From Meconema thalassinum (taxonomy: Eukaryota; Arthropoda; Insecta; Orthoptera; Tettigoniidae), in NCBI GenBank assembly GCA_946902985.2, contig OX336389.2, positions 169,518,704 through 169,582,703 of the forward strand: a stretch of 64,000 nt of DNA, given 5' to 3'. This document shows positions 11,501-20,712 of this stretch, piece by piece. A program made the translations under genes and the position numbers. Within the stretch, counting starts at the first letter, position 1; each line of letters starts with the position of its first letter. The notes beneath the pieces were generated by a model that saw only the letters and a list, made by a program, of their open reading frames with translations, did no database searches and had not been told where the DNA came from.

Positions 11501-14500
11501 CCTATTTTCATTTTTGAAAAAAAAAATGGGCTTATGAGATCACCTTTTGTCCGTGTGTGTCCTCCCCCATAATAAAATCTAAACAGCCAAAGCGATTTTA
11601 ATGAAACTCGGTAAGTACATACTACTACCCCATCCAATTTCGACCATGCCTTTCAAATTTTAATACGTTTCACCAATCCAACATGGCGGCCGCACAAAAT
11701 TTTTCCCTGGCATTCTATATCTCCATAATAGTTACCGATATCGCCCTGAAATTTTGTACGGTGATAAAGGGTAGGCCTACTGCTGGAAGTTCACCTATGT
11801 AACTTTCAAAAACCTGTTAAGTACAAAACAAACATGGTGGCCAAGTGAAGTTGAAACATTGAAATGAACTTTTCTCGCGATTTAACCATCCGAACGCAGT
11901 GAAACTTGGTACGGCGAATGTTTATACAAATTTTTATCCACTGGCGGCTGTGCAAAATTTTTAAAATAAGTTTTTATTTCGTGTCCTAATCATGCGATTG
12001 AAGTCAACGTTTCAATAATGAACCTACGCAATAATCATCATCTAATGGTATATAACTCTATAGCCTACATATATAAAAATCCAACATACAGCCGTCCAAA
12101 ATATTTAGACGGTTCTCAATATCTACGGATTTATTATAGCAATAAACCTGACATTTTGTATGTTGATAAAGGCTATTTTCATAAGTTCATCTATGGTACT
12201 TTCAATAACCTGATGAGCACAAATCCAGCATGGCGGTGACTCTCAATTTCATCATCATCATCTTGTACAGTTTCCAGCCCCAGGCTGGGTCTGTTTGGAA
12301 CATAAGCCTCGCCACTTAGTCCTTTCTTCCCACCACCTCTCCGCTGTCACTCTGGTCCAGTCCTCGCCTCTCTTCTTGACACATTCCTCCACGCCTTTCA
12401 GCCATCTATCTCTTGGTCTTCCCCTTGGTCGTTTCGTCTGCATCTGCATCTCATGTATCCTTTTGGGAATCTTCTTCTCATCCATTCTCTTTAAGTGTCC
12501 ATACCACCTCAGTCTTGATGTCTCAATCCTACCTTGCAAGGGCTACTCTTTCACCATTTCCCTGACCTTTTCATTCCTCACCCTGTCTCTTCTTGTTACT
12601 CCAATCCTACTTCGCAGGAACTTCATTTCACCTGCCTGTATTCTGCTTATGTCTCTTTTCTTCATTGTCCACGTTTCTGAAGCATAGGTCAGTATCGGGA
12701 TATAGTAGCTTCTGTATAACACTTCCTTGCTTTTTTGTGGGACATCTTTATTCCACACTAAGCTCCTAATGCTTCTCAGAAATGCTTCTGCCTGTCTACC
12801 ACGTTCCATAATCTCTTTGACATTTCTCCCATTTTCCTCCACTATACTTCCCAAGTACTTGAGACTTTCCACCTTCTTCAGCTGTCCACCTCCAAGTGTT
12901 ATCCCACTCATTGGTCTATCCTTTTTCCTGGTCGTTAACAGGATCTCACATTTACTGATGTTGAACTTCCATCCGTACTCTCCCACTGTTTCTTCCCAAG
13001 CCTTCAGTTGCTCCTGAATTTCCTCCTCTTTGTTTCCCCAGACCATGAGATCATCTGCAAACACCATTGCTTTCATCTTATCTTCTCCTATCATTCCTGC
13101 TATCCGTGTCATCACAGACTCTCAATTTAAATATTTTAATTAAATTTTCTCGCGTCTTTTCATCCGAGCACTATGAAACTCTGTACGGTATATCTTCATA
13201 TAAGCCTTAATATATTGACGTCTAATTTAACTGAATTTAATGAGAACTTAAAAATTTCGCCTGTGCAAATTTTTTTAAATCTCATTTTTATTTCTTGTGT
13301 CCTAATCAAGCAATAGAAATGTAGCTTGGTATAATGAAATATCATAATACAATATTCATTTGCTGGCATATAATTCTATAGCCTATATATGAAACAATCC
13401 AACATGGTGTCCATACAATATATTTTACCAGTTGACGATATATAAGCAATCAAACTGAACTTTTAATGGTGATAGAGGAATATTAACCAAGTACATATTT
13501 GTGACTTTCCAGATCCTCAGAAACACAAACACAATATGGCAGCCAAGGAATTTTCAAATATTTCAAATGATTTTTCCAGCAATCTAATCACCCGAGATCA
13601 GTGATGCTAAGAACAGCGAATCTTTATTCAGAGCTTAGTATAAAGACATATCATGTGAAATTATTTAAAAAAATTCAAGATGACATCAGTTCGAAATTTT
13701 GAAACCTTCTTTTATTTATTTTACGGGCCCTATTCAAATTACCGTAATTAGCACAATATTTGGTAAACATTAATGATCATGACAATCACAACCATGCCCA
13801 AACATGAATTTGGAAATGTCAAAACCTGGAATCCATCGTACTGTCCTCAGACCTGTTGCACTGTATGATTACGAATGTTTACTCCACGACTTAGCCCATT
13901 TGTCCACATGTTTGCACCACATTTCCATTGGCTCAATAACGTGTATTACCACCTCTAGCTACAGTTACAGCTGTGATTTGATCAGGCATGCTCGAGATGC
14001 AATCTCGAATGTTCTCTTGTGGTAAGGGCTCCCGTTCTGCCTGGAGCGCAGCCCAAAGTTGAGCCACTGTTTCAGGAGAACGACTCCTAGCAGGTCTTCC
14101 AAGCATATCCCAGACATGTTCTATCGGGTTTAGATCGGGACTACAAGTAGGCCACACCATGCGCTCAGTTCCGACTTCATCCAGGTACTCACGTACACAG
14201 ACGGCAACATATGGGCAAGCGTTGTCATGCATCAGGATAAAGTTCTCGGTGATGACAGGTGAGAAAGCTGCCACGTGATGTACCAAAATCTCCTTGATAT
14301 ATCTGTGGGCTGTCAGGCTCCCATTCTCAACAAACACAAGCTCCGTGCACGTATCCGTGGTAATCCCGGGCCAGACCATCACAGAGCCTCCATTGAACGG
14401 TGTTCTTGCAGAGAAAGCACATGATTAATAAAGTTTGACAGGCCTTCTTCATACTCTCTCTCTCCCATCCAGTGCCCTCAAACAGAATCTGGATATATCC

Positions 14501-17500
14501 GTAACAGCACTTAGCTCCACAGTCCAGTTTTGATGGGTGTTGGCAAATTGCTTCCGAGCAGCACGGTGTTCATGTTGAAGCAGAGGTCCTGTGGTGGACC
14601 TCATGGACTGTAAATCCACTTTATACAACCTCCTTCTTACCGTCTTTTCGCCGATGTTTGTGCGTCATATTTGCTGCAACCGATTTCTGACCTCCACAGC
14701 TGTTGTGTGCCGATCACAAAAACCTGCATTATGAGAAACCGATCATCGCACTCAGTAGTGCTTCTCCTACGACCAGATCCGGGCCTCCTGGTGTAGATTG
14801 TATTCCTCTCTTTACCGTTTAACAGCCCTGTACACGTTAGAACAAGACGTGCCTATAAAGTCTGCCACGTAGCGTATACTGCGCTCATCCTCCATTAATG
14901 CCACTGCTCTTGCTGCATTTACAGGAGAAAGAGCCATTATGACCTGACTTAGAAGCGAGAATAACTGTTGTAGACAAACCGTAATGTCCACAAAAATACG
15001 CGGCACGAGAATTCACAACAATAAACCTTAAGACAGCCGTTTGTGGCTATTCTTGTCCATAGGTGGGAAACTGTAACATTGGTGTTGTGATTGTCACTAT
15101 CAACAATATTTATCAATTATTGCGCTGAAACTTCTCAAATGAGCTGATTAACTCGTGACACATTGCCGTATCGCTGCAAAGTCACAACATTCAATTTATA
15201 CCAAGTTTGAAACGGTTCAACATTGAGTTTTGTCTGAAATTGATAGTGTTTCGCTTTTTATGCCGGTGAATGTATTTCAGCAAAATATTGATATCCATCA
15301 ACATAACACTAGACGAAAATATTCTTTACTTAGCAGTAGGACAACAGCTAATTAGAAAGGAACATTCCACATGGGTATAAAGTTCAATAATAAACTTCTG
15401 CCAACACTAACAAATATTAGTGGTTTAAAGAATTTTTAGTCAAAATAAAAGGCATTTTTGGGACAGTACTTCTATTCTATTGAAGATTATCTATCACACA
15501 GTCATTCTGACTTAAGCTGTAAATATGCACTCTTGTATGATATCTTATTTATGCTGTTTTCTATCCATACTGTATATACCCTTATCACTGTGTATCACTA
15601 TGTATGTGCAGATTAATGTATGCGTACTTGTTTTTCACATCCTCAAATCATTCATATGATGTAATAGAATTAAATAAATGTAAAAAAAATTAAAAAATAT
15701 GTAATATGGAGCAGTATTTATTTGTAAAAATCTATCTGAAGTAATGGCTGAACATATTGACCTCGAAATAGTGTCAAGCTAAAGTTCTCGGTTTGTACAT
15801 GTGCAAAGTGTATTTAAAAGAGAAAAAATATTGTGACCATATGTTTTTTCAATTAATGAAAAATAAAGTATTTTCATTGGTGAAGATGCAGACACTCAAA
15901 TTGGAATTTGGAATGTACAGACAATATGGCAGACAGGGAGATTGGCTGAAGTATTGAGGAAGATGAAACAATACAGGTTGGATATATTGGGCCTGAGCGA
16001 GATGAGGGGGAATGAATTCGGTGTAGTATAGACGCAAGATGGAGATACGAGATAAGCACTGGAATGGAACCCACAAGGCACTAGACGAAGAGGCAGGCTG
16101 AAAAACACCTGGAAAAGGAGCGTAGAAGCGGAAGGTACTGAGAATGGTGGGAAGACCTGGATGGAGATCAAGACCATGGTGCAGAACCGAGTTCAATGGT
16201 GGGATTTCCTTGATGTCCTATGCTCCACTTACGAGTTAAAAGAAAGAAATCAAGTTAGTCAAGTCATTGGCGATGATGTGTTAAAACACATGCCACGAGA
16301 GGATTAGGGAGCCAAAATTGACTTGATTGATCCCAGGAAATGCTGACCTTCAACAGATATAGTGTGTTACACTAGTCAAGTATCTCTACATTTACTCCAG
16401 CTGGGATGCCGATCCCAATCAAAGATACATTTTATTACAGTTACACTCATTATCACAATACCACAGGTTATCAGACAGATCCCTAAATGAAGCAATAACA
16501 AAATTGACCTGCTTTTTAAGCTCTAAAAGTTCATCATATATGCTGAGGTAATAGATTGTATATCCACAAGCAATACTGTACAAATGTAAATCTTCTTTAC
16601 ACTGGTGGAGGTGGCTTTAAGGGGCGGAGCATCCCCTCTATATTAATAGCTCAACTCTGAGAACAAGAACCAATCTAGGGAGATGCCTGACCAGAGCAGG
16701 TCAAGGAAATAAATTTGCTTGTATGCAAAGGACTAAGTACATGTCTAATAGCCAACTTTAAACTCTAGTAAGAGGGAATATCTACTACAGGAAAAAGCAC
16801 AGTAGCTGGGGAGTGTTTGCTGTAAGGATCTGAAATGAAATGGAATCCGTGTAATACAAACATACTGAAGAGTTCATTTAACATATGTAATGGATACCTA
16901 TATACTATGCATTTCTTATGGTGAGGGTTTGGATGTTTATGACAATTGAAGGAATAGAAGCCATTTTTCCGGTGTTGCCTAATTCTATTAAAGAAAGCAG
17001 TCGGTTAACACAAATTGTGTCCAATTACATTAGGCGGGAAATAAGTATTGACATGTACCCAATTTTGTACATAAAAGCGTGTTATTTTGTAATTAAATCT
17101 TGTTTCTTTCGGGTTAGGGCATGTAAATACTTGTTTCACACCTAATGTAATTGGGCACAATTTGTGTTGACCATCTGGAAAGCTTTCTTTAATGTTTATG
17201 ACATGTCATCATCATCATCTTGCACAGTTTCCATCCACTGGCCGGGTCTGTTTGGAACACAAGCCTCTCCAACGTCTTCTGTCTTCCCACCATCTCTCAG
17301 CCTCCACCCTTGTCCAGTCTTCTCCTCTCTTCTTCACGCTTTCTTCCACCCCCTTCAGCCACCTGTCTCTCGGTCTCTTTCCTTCCCACTTCGTCTCGTG
17401 TATCATCCTGGGTATCCTCTTCTCCTCCATTCGCTTTACATGTCCATACCATCTAAGTCTAGATTTCTCTATACCATCCTGTAATGGTTCCTCCTTCATT

Positions 17501-19070
17501 AATTCTCTGGTCCTCTCATTTCTTATTCTGTCCATCTTTGTAGCTCCAATACTGCTTCTCAAGAACCTCATCTCACTGGCCTGTATTTTGCTCTTCTCCC
17601 TGCCTTTCATAACCCAGGTCTCCGAGGCATACGTCAGGATAGGGACATAGTACGTCCGATATATGATCTTTTTGCTGTTCTGAGGGACATCCTTGCTCCA
17701 TAACATGCTTCTCACACTCCTCCAGAATGCTTCTGCCTGTCTCCCCCACTCATTTATTTCTCTATCGTTTCTTCCATTATCTTGTATCAGGCTTCCCAGA
17801 TGCTTGAAACTCTCCACTTTCTTCAGCTGTTCCCCACCAATTGTTATTCCCATTGTGGTTCTTTCCTTCTTCCTTGTTGTGATCACCATCTCACATGTAA
17901 TGGTTTTTATTTCTGGCTTTCATTTTAGTCATAGTTGAATTAAACAAAAATTATATGTTTCGGATTACTTTTAATACACTTCGTCATATATTTTCATATT
18001 TAGGTCAATTTCATAATATAGGTTGTACATATTTTTGCTATTTTAGGTCATATTTTAGTTGTATTTATGGACATGGTTTTATATTAAGATGCATTGTATG
18101 CCAATATTCTGTGAATTACAGGAGTTACTGATATTTTAGTCTCACGGTCAATGAAATGGAGGCTTGTCTTTATTCCACTGTAATTAATGCAATATCGTCT
18201 ATCCAAATTTAGCTTCAAATGGTTAATGTTCTTTACAAGAACAAGAAATGTGAATTGAGTGAATAATAGGAGACACTATGTTGTTTATATGGAAGCAAAG
18301 GAAACTAAACTTGTAGTTTAATATTAAACTGAAGTGATTCAATATTTATTTTTAAGTTGCTAGTTTTGTCATTAAATTTGCTTGTATTTGTTTGGTTATA
18401 TCATTTTTGAGTCATGCTAAACTATTTCTTGCAAAAAGATGGTATATTGGCTTTCACGGCTAGTGAATTAAAACTCAGCAATTCTTCTAGGTTTGTGCCG
18501 TGTCTTGTGTGAGGTTTTGCCTAGGACACCAAGCTGGCTCATCAGCGGGCTCTTGGTGTCCCCGCCCGGACCCCCACAGGAGTAGCGAACTGCGCGCTAC
18601 CTCCCTTTTTATGAAGCACACCTGCGCCTCATTACTGCGAGAACTAAAAGCTAAAGCAGCCATAACCTCTCTATGAAGGCTTCCAAAAAGATGGTATATT
18701 GGCTTTCACGGTCCAGGCAGGGACACCAAGAGCCCGCTGATGAGCCAGCTTGGTGTCCTAGGTGAAACCACAAGACACAGCACAAACCTAGAAGAATTGC
18801 TGAGTTTTTTATTTCTTGCAAATTTCTCATGTTTTTTAGGTCCTAAACATCCTAATCCCACTTACATTATTTGTACATGCAGTTATTTTTGAGTACTAAT
18901 ATGCAATTAATCTACCTTTTGTTTCTCCAGCTGAAGCTGAAAATATCATGCAATATGAAGCAGACCTTCTAGAATTGCCTTGTGGATTGCCTACTGCCTC
19001 CACTATCGATCAAGCTCGTCTTGATACCGATGAGAAGAAGAAACTCCATCCATCAGTGCCACCTCTTTAA
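5462..19070 (+). CDS. PLGRKT: Plasminogen receptor (KT) homologue, DUF2368 family, four coding exons
   Basis: The only host protein gene I can recognise. Joining 5462-5542, 10787-10917, 11035-11144 and 18931-19070 gives 462 nt, i.e. 153 codons plus TAA, with splice phases 0, 2 and 1 that all agree and GT/AG at each junction. The protein matches the family from its first residues (MGNIF, then a KNQEF motif) through the Gln/Met-rich helix with MRER, a first membrane segment near residues 53-72, a KKPG turn, a second membrane segment near 79-95 and an acidic tail containing EAEN. The vertebrate protein has about 147 residues and is a two-pass membrane protein whose C-terminal lysine binds plasminogen. 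This copy ends in Leu, so that role is not supported; a mitochondrial or plasma-membrane role is likely but unproved. The two large introns (5.2 and 7.8 kb) are filled with transposons. Promoter and any upstream untranslated exon were not identified. Confidence 0.88.
6233..6654. mobile_element. MITE in PLGRKT intron
   Basis: The left end TTAGCTTTGCAAGATACG (6233) and the right end, read as reverse complement from 6654, share an inverted repeat of about 24 bp (core CAAGATACGATTGCC). The roughly 420-bp interior has no coding content. Superfamily not assigned. Confidence 0.65.
7075..7310 (+). pseudogene. mariner transposase C-terminal remnant
   Basis: The frame at 7112 reads NDCHLFRELKVWLG. After at least one frameshift, a second frame reads SVAAEYFAEGIRKLV, a stop, then RYDKCFNRFGDYVE to a TAA at 7310. 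This is the typical end of a mariner transposase (HLF, then FAEGI, then YDKC, then GDYVE). The catalytic part upstream was not found. Confidence 0.75.
7311..8640. other. Intron stretch, nothing definite
   Basis: 7311-7560 may still belong to the 3' flank of the mariner relic. The remainder of this part of PLGRKT intron 1 shows no recognisable gene or repeat. Confidence 0.35.
8640..8880 (+). mobile_element. tRNA-like SINE fragment
   Basis: An A-box-like segment (about 8634-8645) is followed by a B-box-like GAGTTTCGAATCCTGGTGCC (8701-8720). It lies directly before a Tigger element. Ends are not defined, so the call rests on the tRNA-like head only. Confidence 0.45.
9290..9625 (+). pseudogene. 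Tigger transposase C-terminal remnant
   Basis: The frame reads DVSKWCAQD, a stop, then FKTDPEDGDEERG and SEGLSALDMALTYVEQQP. The acidic patch followed by the leucine-rich 'HSE..L..AL..LEQQP' segment is characteristic of the C-terminus of Tigger/Jerky transposases. At least one stop interrupts it, and the DDE core is missing. Confidence 0.7.
9653..10266 (-). mobile_element. 614-bp non-autonomous LINE-like element with CAT/ATG tail and 13-bp target duplication
   Basis: Perfect direct repeats TTCAATACTGCAT at 9640-9652 and 10267-10279 flank the insert. On the minus strand the element starts near 10266, contains two copies of GGGAAACAGACGC (about 10100-10160), and ends in a coding-like segment (CHKYPDPAGAG, stop) and an ATG-repeat tail. 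The layout (5' untranslated module joined to a LINE-type 3' end) suggests an internally deleted LINE mobilised in trans. It sits inside the Tigger element, which is therefore older. Confidence 0.78.
10787..10917 (+). CDS. PLGRKT: PLGRKT coding exon 2
   Basis: Encodes residues 28-70 plus two bases of Gly71. It opens VERQIQMQNQMRER, a strongly conserved helix, and then gives most of the first membrane segment (LLYWFGSFYVLAALGMIAG). The acceptor AAG ends at 10786 after a pyrimidine tract, and the donor GTATGT starts at 10918. An in-frame ATG at 10781 lies inside the acceptor and is not a start. Confidence 0.87.
11035..11144 (+). CDS. PLGRKT: PLGRKT coding exon 3
   Basis: Completes Gly71 and encodes residues 72-107 plus one base. 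It contains a basic loop (FRRTKKPG) and the second membrane segment (IPLLPLSYIVGYQ). The preceding 117-bp intron ends TTATAG at 11034, and the donor GTGAGT starts at 11145. The short intron is open in frame on the + strand, so a naive ORF call merges exons 2 and 3. Confidence 0.86.
11520..13600. repeat. Degenerate internally repeated element
   Basis: Similar blocks recur. An ATGGCGGC/ATGGTGGCC-like core preceded by CCAACATGG or AAACATGG is seen near 11681, 11833, 12228, 13390 and 13533. 'Tctcgcg..tttaaCCATCCGA' followed by 'gtgaaact..gtacgg' occurs near 11870 and again near 13150. A 'TTTTTATTTCgTGTCCTAATCA' block occurs near 11970 and 13285. Units are diverged and partly separated by a LINE inserted at 12250. 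Family unknown. Confidence 0.5.
12250..13116 (-). mobile_element. LINE copy A, 5'-truncated, RT C-terminal half
   Basis: Two adjacent minus-strand frames (12543-13115 and 12258-12539) encode the end of a reverse transcriptase: the catalytic FADDLMVWG, the thumb KYLGSIVEENG, YASETWTMK, the zinc-like tail RLRWYGHLKRM, and a Trp-rich C-terminus. The 3' end is an ATG-repeat tail. Perfect direct repeats GACTCTCAATTT at 12238-12249 and 13117-13128 delimit it. One frameshift near 12540 joins the two frames, so it is inactive. It is of the same family as copies at 17207-17892 and 42678-45834. Confidence 0.85.
13930..14940 (-). pseudogene. Tc1-like transposase, relic
   Basis: The minus-strand frame 13933-14382 carries MVWPGI, then the second catalytic Asp in LMHDNACPY and the Glu in SPDLNPIEHVWD, with 34 residues between them (DD34E). 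The N-terminal helix-turn-helix starts at 14939 (MALSPVNAARAVALMEDE) and ends near 14815. The middle is frameshifted. A possible right terminus near 15265 (TATGCCGGTG followed by AATGTA) has no partner on the left, so the element is truncated. Confidence 0.8.
15880..16307 (+). pseudogene. LINE deletion derivative: endonuclease head joined to C-terminal tail
   Basis: At 15891 the frame reads DTQIGIWNVQTIWQTGRLAE and RLDILGLSEMR, the start of an APE-type LINE endonuclease. From about 16060 the frames change to NPQGTRRRGRLKNTWKRS and MVQNRVQWWDF, the C-terminus of the same type of protein, ending at a TAG at 16305-16307. The roughly 800 residues of RT between them are missing. It lies in PLGRKT intron 3. 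Confidence 0.7.
16987..17192. mobile_element. MITE copy 1 (TIR core CAGTYGGTYAAYAC)
   Basis: Inverted repeats ATTAAAGAAAGC and GTTAACACAAATTGTG (left) face GGGCACAATTTGTGTTG and GCTTTCTTTAAT (right). The core is shared with copies at 22966-23088 and 37792-37960. LINE copy B begins 15 bp downstream. Confidence 0.68.
17207..17892 (-). mobile_element. LINE copy B, 5'-truncated
   Basis: The minus-strand frame 17215-17889 encodes a post-catalytic RT segment (KHLGSLIQDNG, YASETWVMKG, EMRFLRSSIGA), RLRWYGHVKRME and the Trp-rich C-terminus, followed by an ATG-repeat tail. It begins after the catalytic FADD motif and is uninterrupted for 224 residues, so this copy is relatively young. A short repeat ACATGT (17201-17206, 17893-17898) may be the target duplication. 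Confidence 0.8.
18436..18810. mobile_element. Inverted-repeat element with 12-bp target duplication, Penelope-like layout
   Basis: Arms of about 90 bp (18470-18561 and 18721-18808) are near-perfect inverted repeats. Each contains a further hairpin, GGACACCAAG facing CTTGGTGTCC. A 27-bp segment (AGATGGTATATTGGCTTTC inside it) is directly repeated at 18433-18459 and 18685-18711. Direct repeats ATTTCTTGCAAA at 18424-18435 and 18811-18822 flank the unit. Inverted LTR-like arms plus a short duplicated tail resemble Penelope-like elements, but no RT is present, so the class is a suggestion. Confidence 0.6.
18931..19070 (+). CDS. PLGRKT: PLGRKT last coding exon
   Basis: Encodes the C-terminal 46 residues (Ala108 from a split codon, then EAENIMQYEADLLELP and onwards), ending SVPPL and TAA at 19068-19070. 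The acceptor TTTCTCCAG ends at 18930. The family residues EAE and the L-P motif after the acidic helix are kept. The final residue is Leu, not Lys. It lies about 120 bp downstream of an inverted-repeat element (18436-18810). The 3' UTR end was not determined. Confidence 0.87.
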
Positions 19071-19429
19071 AGAGAGTGTGTTAAATGCTTTCTTCTGATT
19101 GTCATTACAGTCTACTGTTCGTTCAAATGTTAATGTTGGTAATATCTTCACTTTTTGAGCAGTATTGTCATGATCATTATAAAATGTGTGATAAAAATTT
19201 GTATATGTATTATAAAGTGTACTTGTAGCTCTCTGAAAAAGCAGTTTATATACTAGGTTTCTTGGTTCCTTGAAAGGGATATAGGTCACATGATAAACAT
19301 TTAGAAGGCTAAGAGGAATACAATAGCACTTGGCACCTTTTGCCTGTGCTGTATATTGCTTCTGCTGCAAGATGTCATAACTTAACCATTTCACTTTTGA
19401 CTTACTCGACTTATTTCCTTTTATTCCTT

Positions 19430-19850
19430 GTAGGAATATAGGGCAGCTACAAACTTCTTCCATCTCACTCTGTTTTTGGCCATCCTTTTAATTTGGGTCC
19501 ATGTCTTTCCTTCTGAGACGACTTCTCTTTCTTTCCTTCTCGGCTACCACCTGATCGAATCGTCCAGTTTCAAACATGGTTCGTACATTCCAACAACCTA
19601 TTCTTGTCCTTTTTCTAAAGCCAAAGGTCACCATTTGTTTATCCGTCCTGTTTCCGAGGCTTGTAGCTGATTCTTTTACAAATTTGATTTTAAGGTGTGC
19701 AGAGTGTAAGTCCACAGCACCTGATCCTGATGGTGGATGCCACCTAAGGTATCAGACTACCTGCAGTTTTTACAGTTGGTTGATAGGCCAACAAACCCTC
19801 CTCCTTTCTCATTCCTGACTTGGGACCGGACAACGGCGGAGTTATTTCAC
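19430..19850 (-). pseudogene. LINE deletion derivative near the PLGRKT 3' end
   Basis: The minus-strand frame ending at 19488 reads RTRIGCWNVRTMFETGRFDQ, the beginning of an APE endonuclease. About 60 codons later another frame gives MAKNRVRWKKFVAALYSYKE and a stop, a LINE C-terminus. Sequence right of 19715 looks like the 5' untranslated part. As in the copy at 15880-16307, most of the endonuclease and all of the RT are missing. Confidence 0.65.
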
Positions 19851-20458
19851 TTTTATTTGTTGTATTTTACTATCTTTAAGAGATGCACTTGTTTTTCTTC
19901 TTTATATCATCTTGCCTTTACTTTCAAGTTTCATCGTTTTGGGACCTGGTAATGTTCAATATTTTAAGACAAACAAATTTTCTTTTCTGGTACAGTGATA
20001 ACATTGGTTGGGAGAAAGAAGGGCATAGAGCTTGGAAGTTGCTTGGGATAATATGGCAATATTAGTCTGGAATGAGTGGGAGGCAACCTAAGAAGGAATC
20101 TTGCTGGATGAGCTTCCTATTTGTTTTGTATCCTATCTCAGGTATCTCCACAGGAATATATGTTAAATTACTGAATGTTTGATTTAACATTGATGTGCAA
20201 AATTATGATTAAAATTTGGTTATTGAATAGTGTATTTTTCACAACTGTCGTAATACCATATCAGGCTTTTAGGTATTAGGCACGACAAATAGAATTGAGC
20301 AGTGTCGTCACTCCGCTGCTTTTCTATTGGCTGTGGTGGAACAGTGAAACGATGGTGTGTTAGCAGCCTGCATGCTACCACACCAGAGAAAGCAGTTTTA
20401 AAGTGATTTTCGTAGTGATAATATTTGTTTCTTTGTTATTCAATACTATTTGTAATCC

Positions 20459-20590
20459 GGGGCATGGTGGTGCGGTGGTGCTTGCCTCTCACCAAGGCAT
20501 TTGAAATTTTTGAAGTGAAATATCACGTCCTCTGGTTCATGATTTCCAGATTAAAGGTGAAACTACAAGCTTCATTCCTTTTCTTTTCTT
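20459..20590 (+). mobile_element. tRNA-derived SINE, family 2, with 15-bp target duplication
   Basis: The head GGGGCATGGTGGTGCGGTGG and the body match, in opposite orientation, the SINE at 46351-46544. The tail is pyrimidine-rich. Flanking repeats TACTATTTGTAATCC (20444-20458) and TACTATCTGTAATCC (20591-20605) differ at one position. The B-box region is deleted, so this copy could not be transcribed from an internal promoter. Confidence 0.75.
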
Positions 20591-20712
20591 TACTATCTGT
20601 AATCCTTGTTGTCTCACATTAACTACTTACAAAACAATATAAGGTGGTGTTGCCTTCGTTAAAATATGCGAACGAATGCCATACTGTTTCGTTTCAGGCT
20701 GCGGGTCGGAAA

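Noticed and set aside
17164..17938. Plus-strand frames rich in Ser/Pro/Leu
   Set aside because: They are antisense shadows of LINE copy B, as are similar frames opposite copies A and C.
18721..18775. CTGATGAG followed by GAAA, suggestive of a hammerhead ribozyme core in the inverted arm
   Set aside because: The flanking bases do not form stems I and III, and no cleavage triplet sits in the right place. The stronger fold is the GGACACCAAG/CTTGGTGTCC hairpin.
19053..19463. A 136-residue minus-strand protein downstream of PLGRKT
   Set aside because: It overlaps the PLGRKT stop and 3' region in antisense, and its start lies in the LINE derivative; no known motif.
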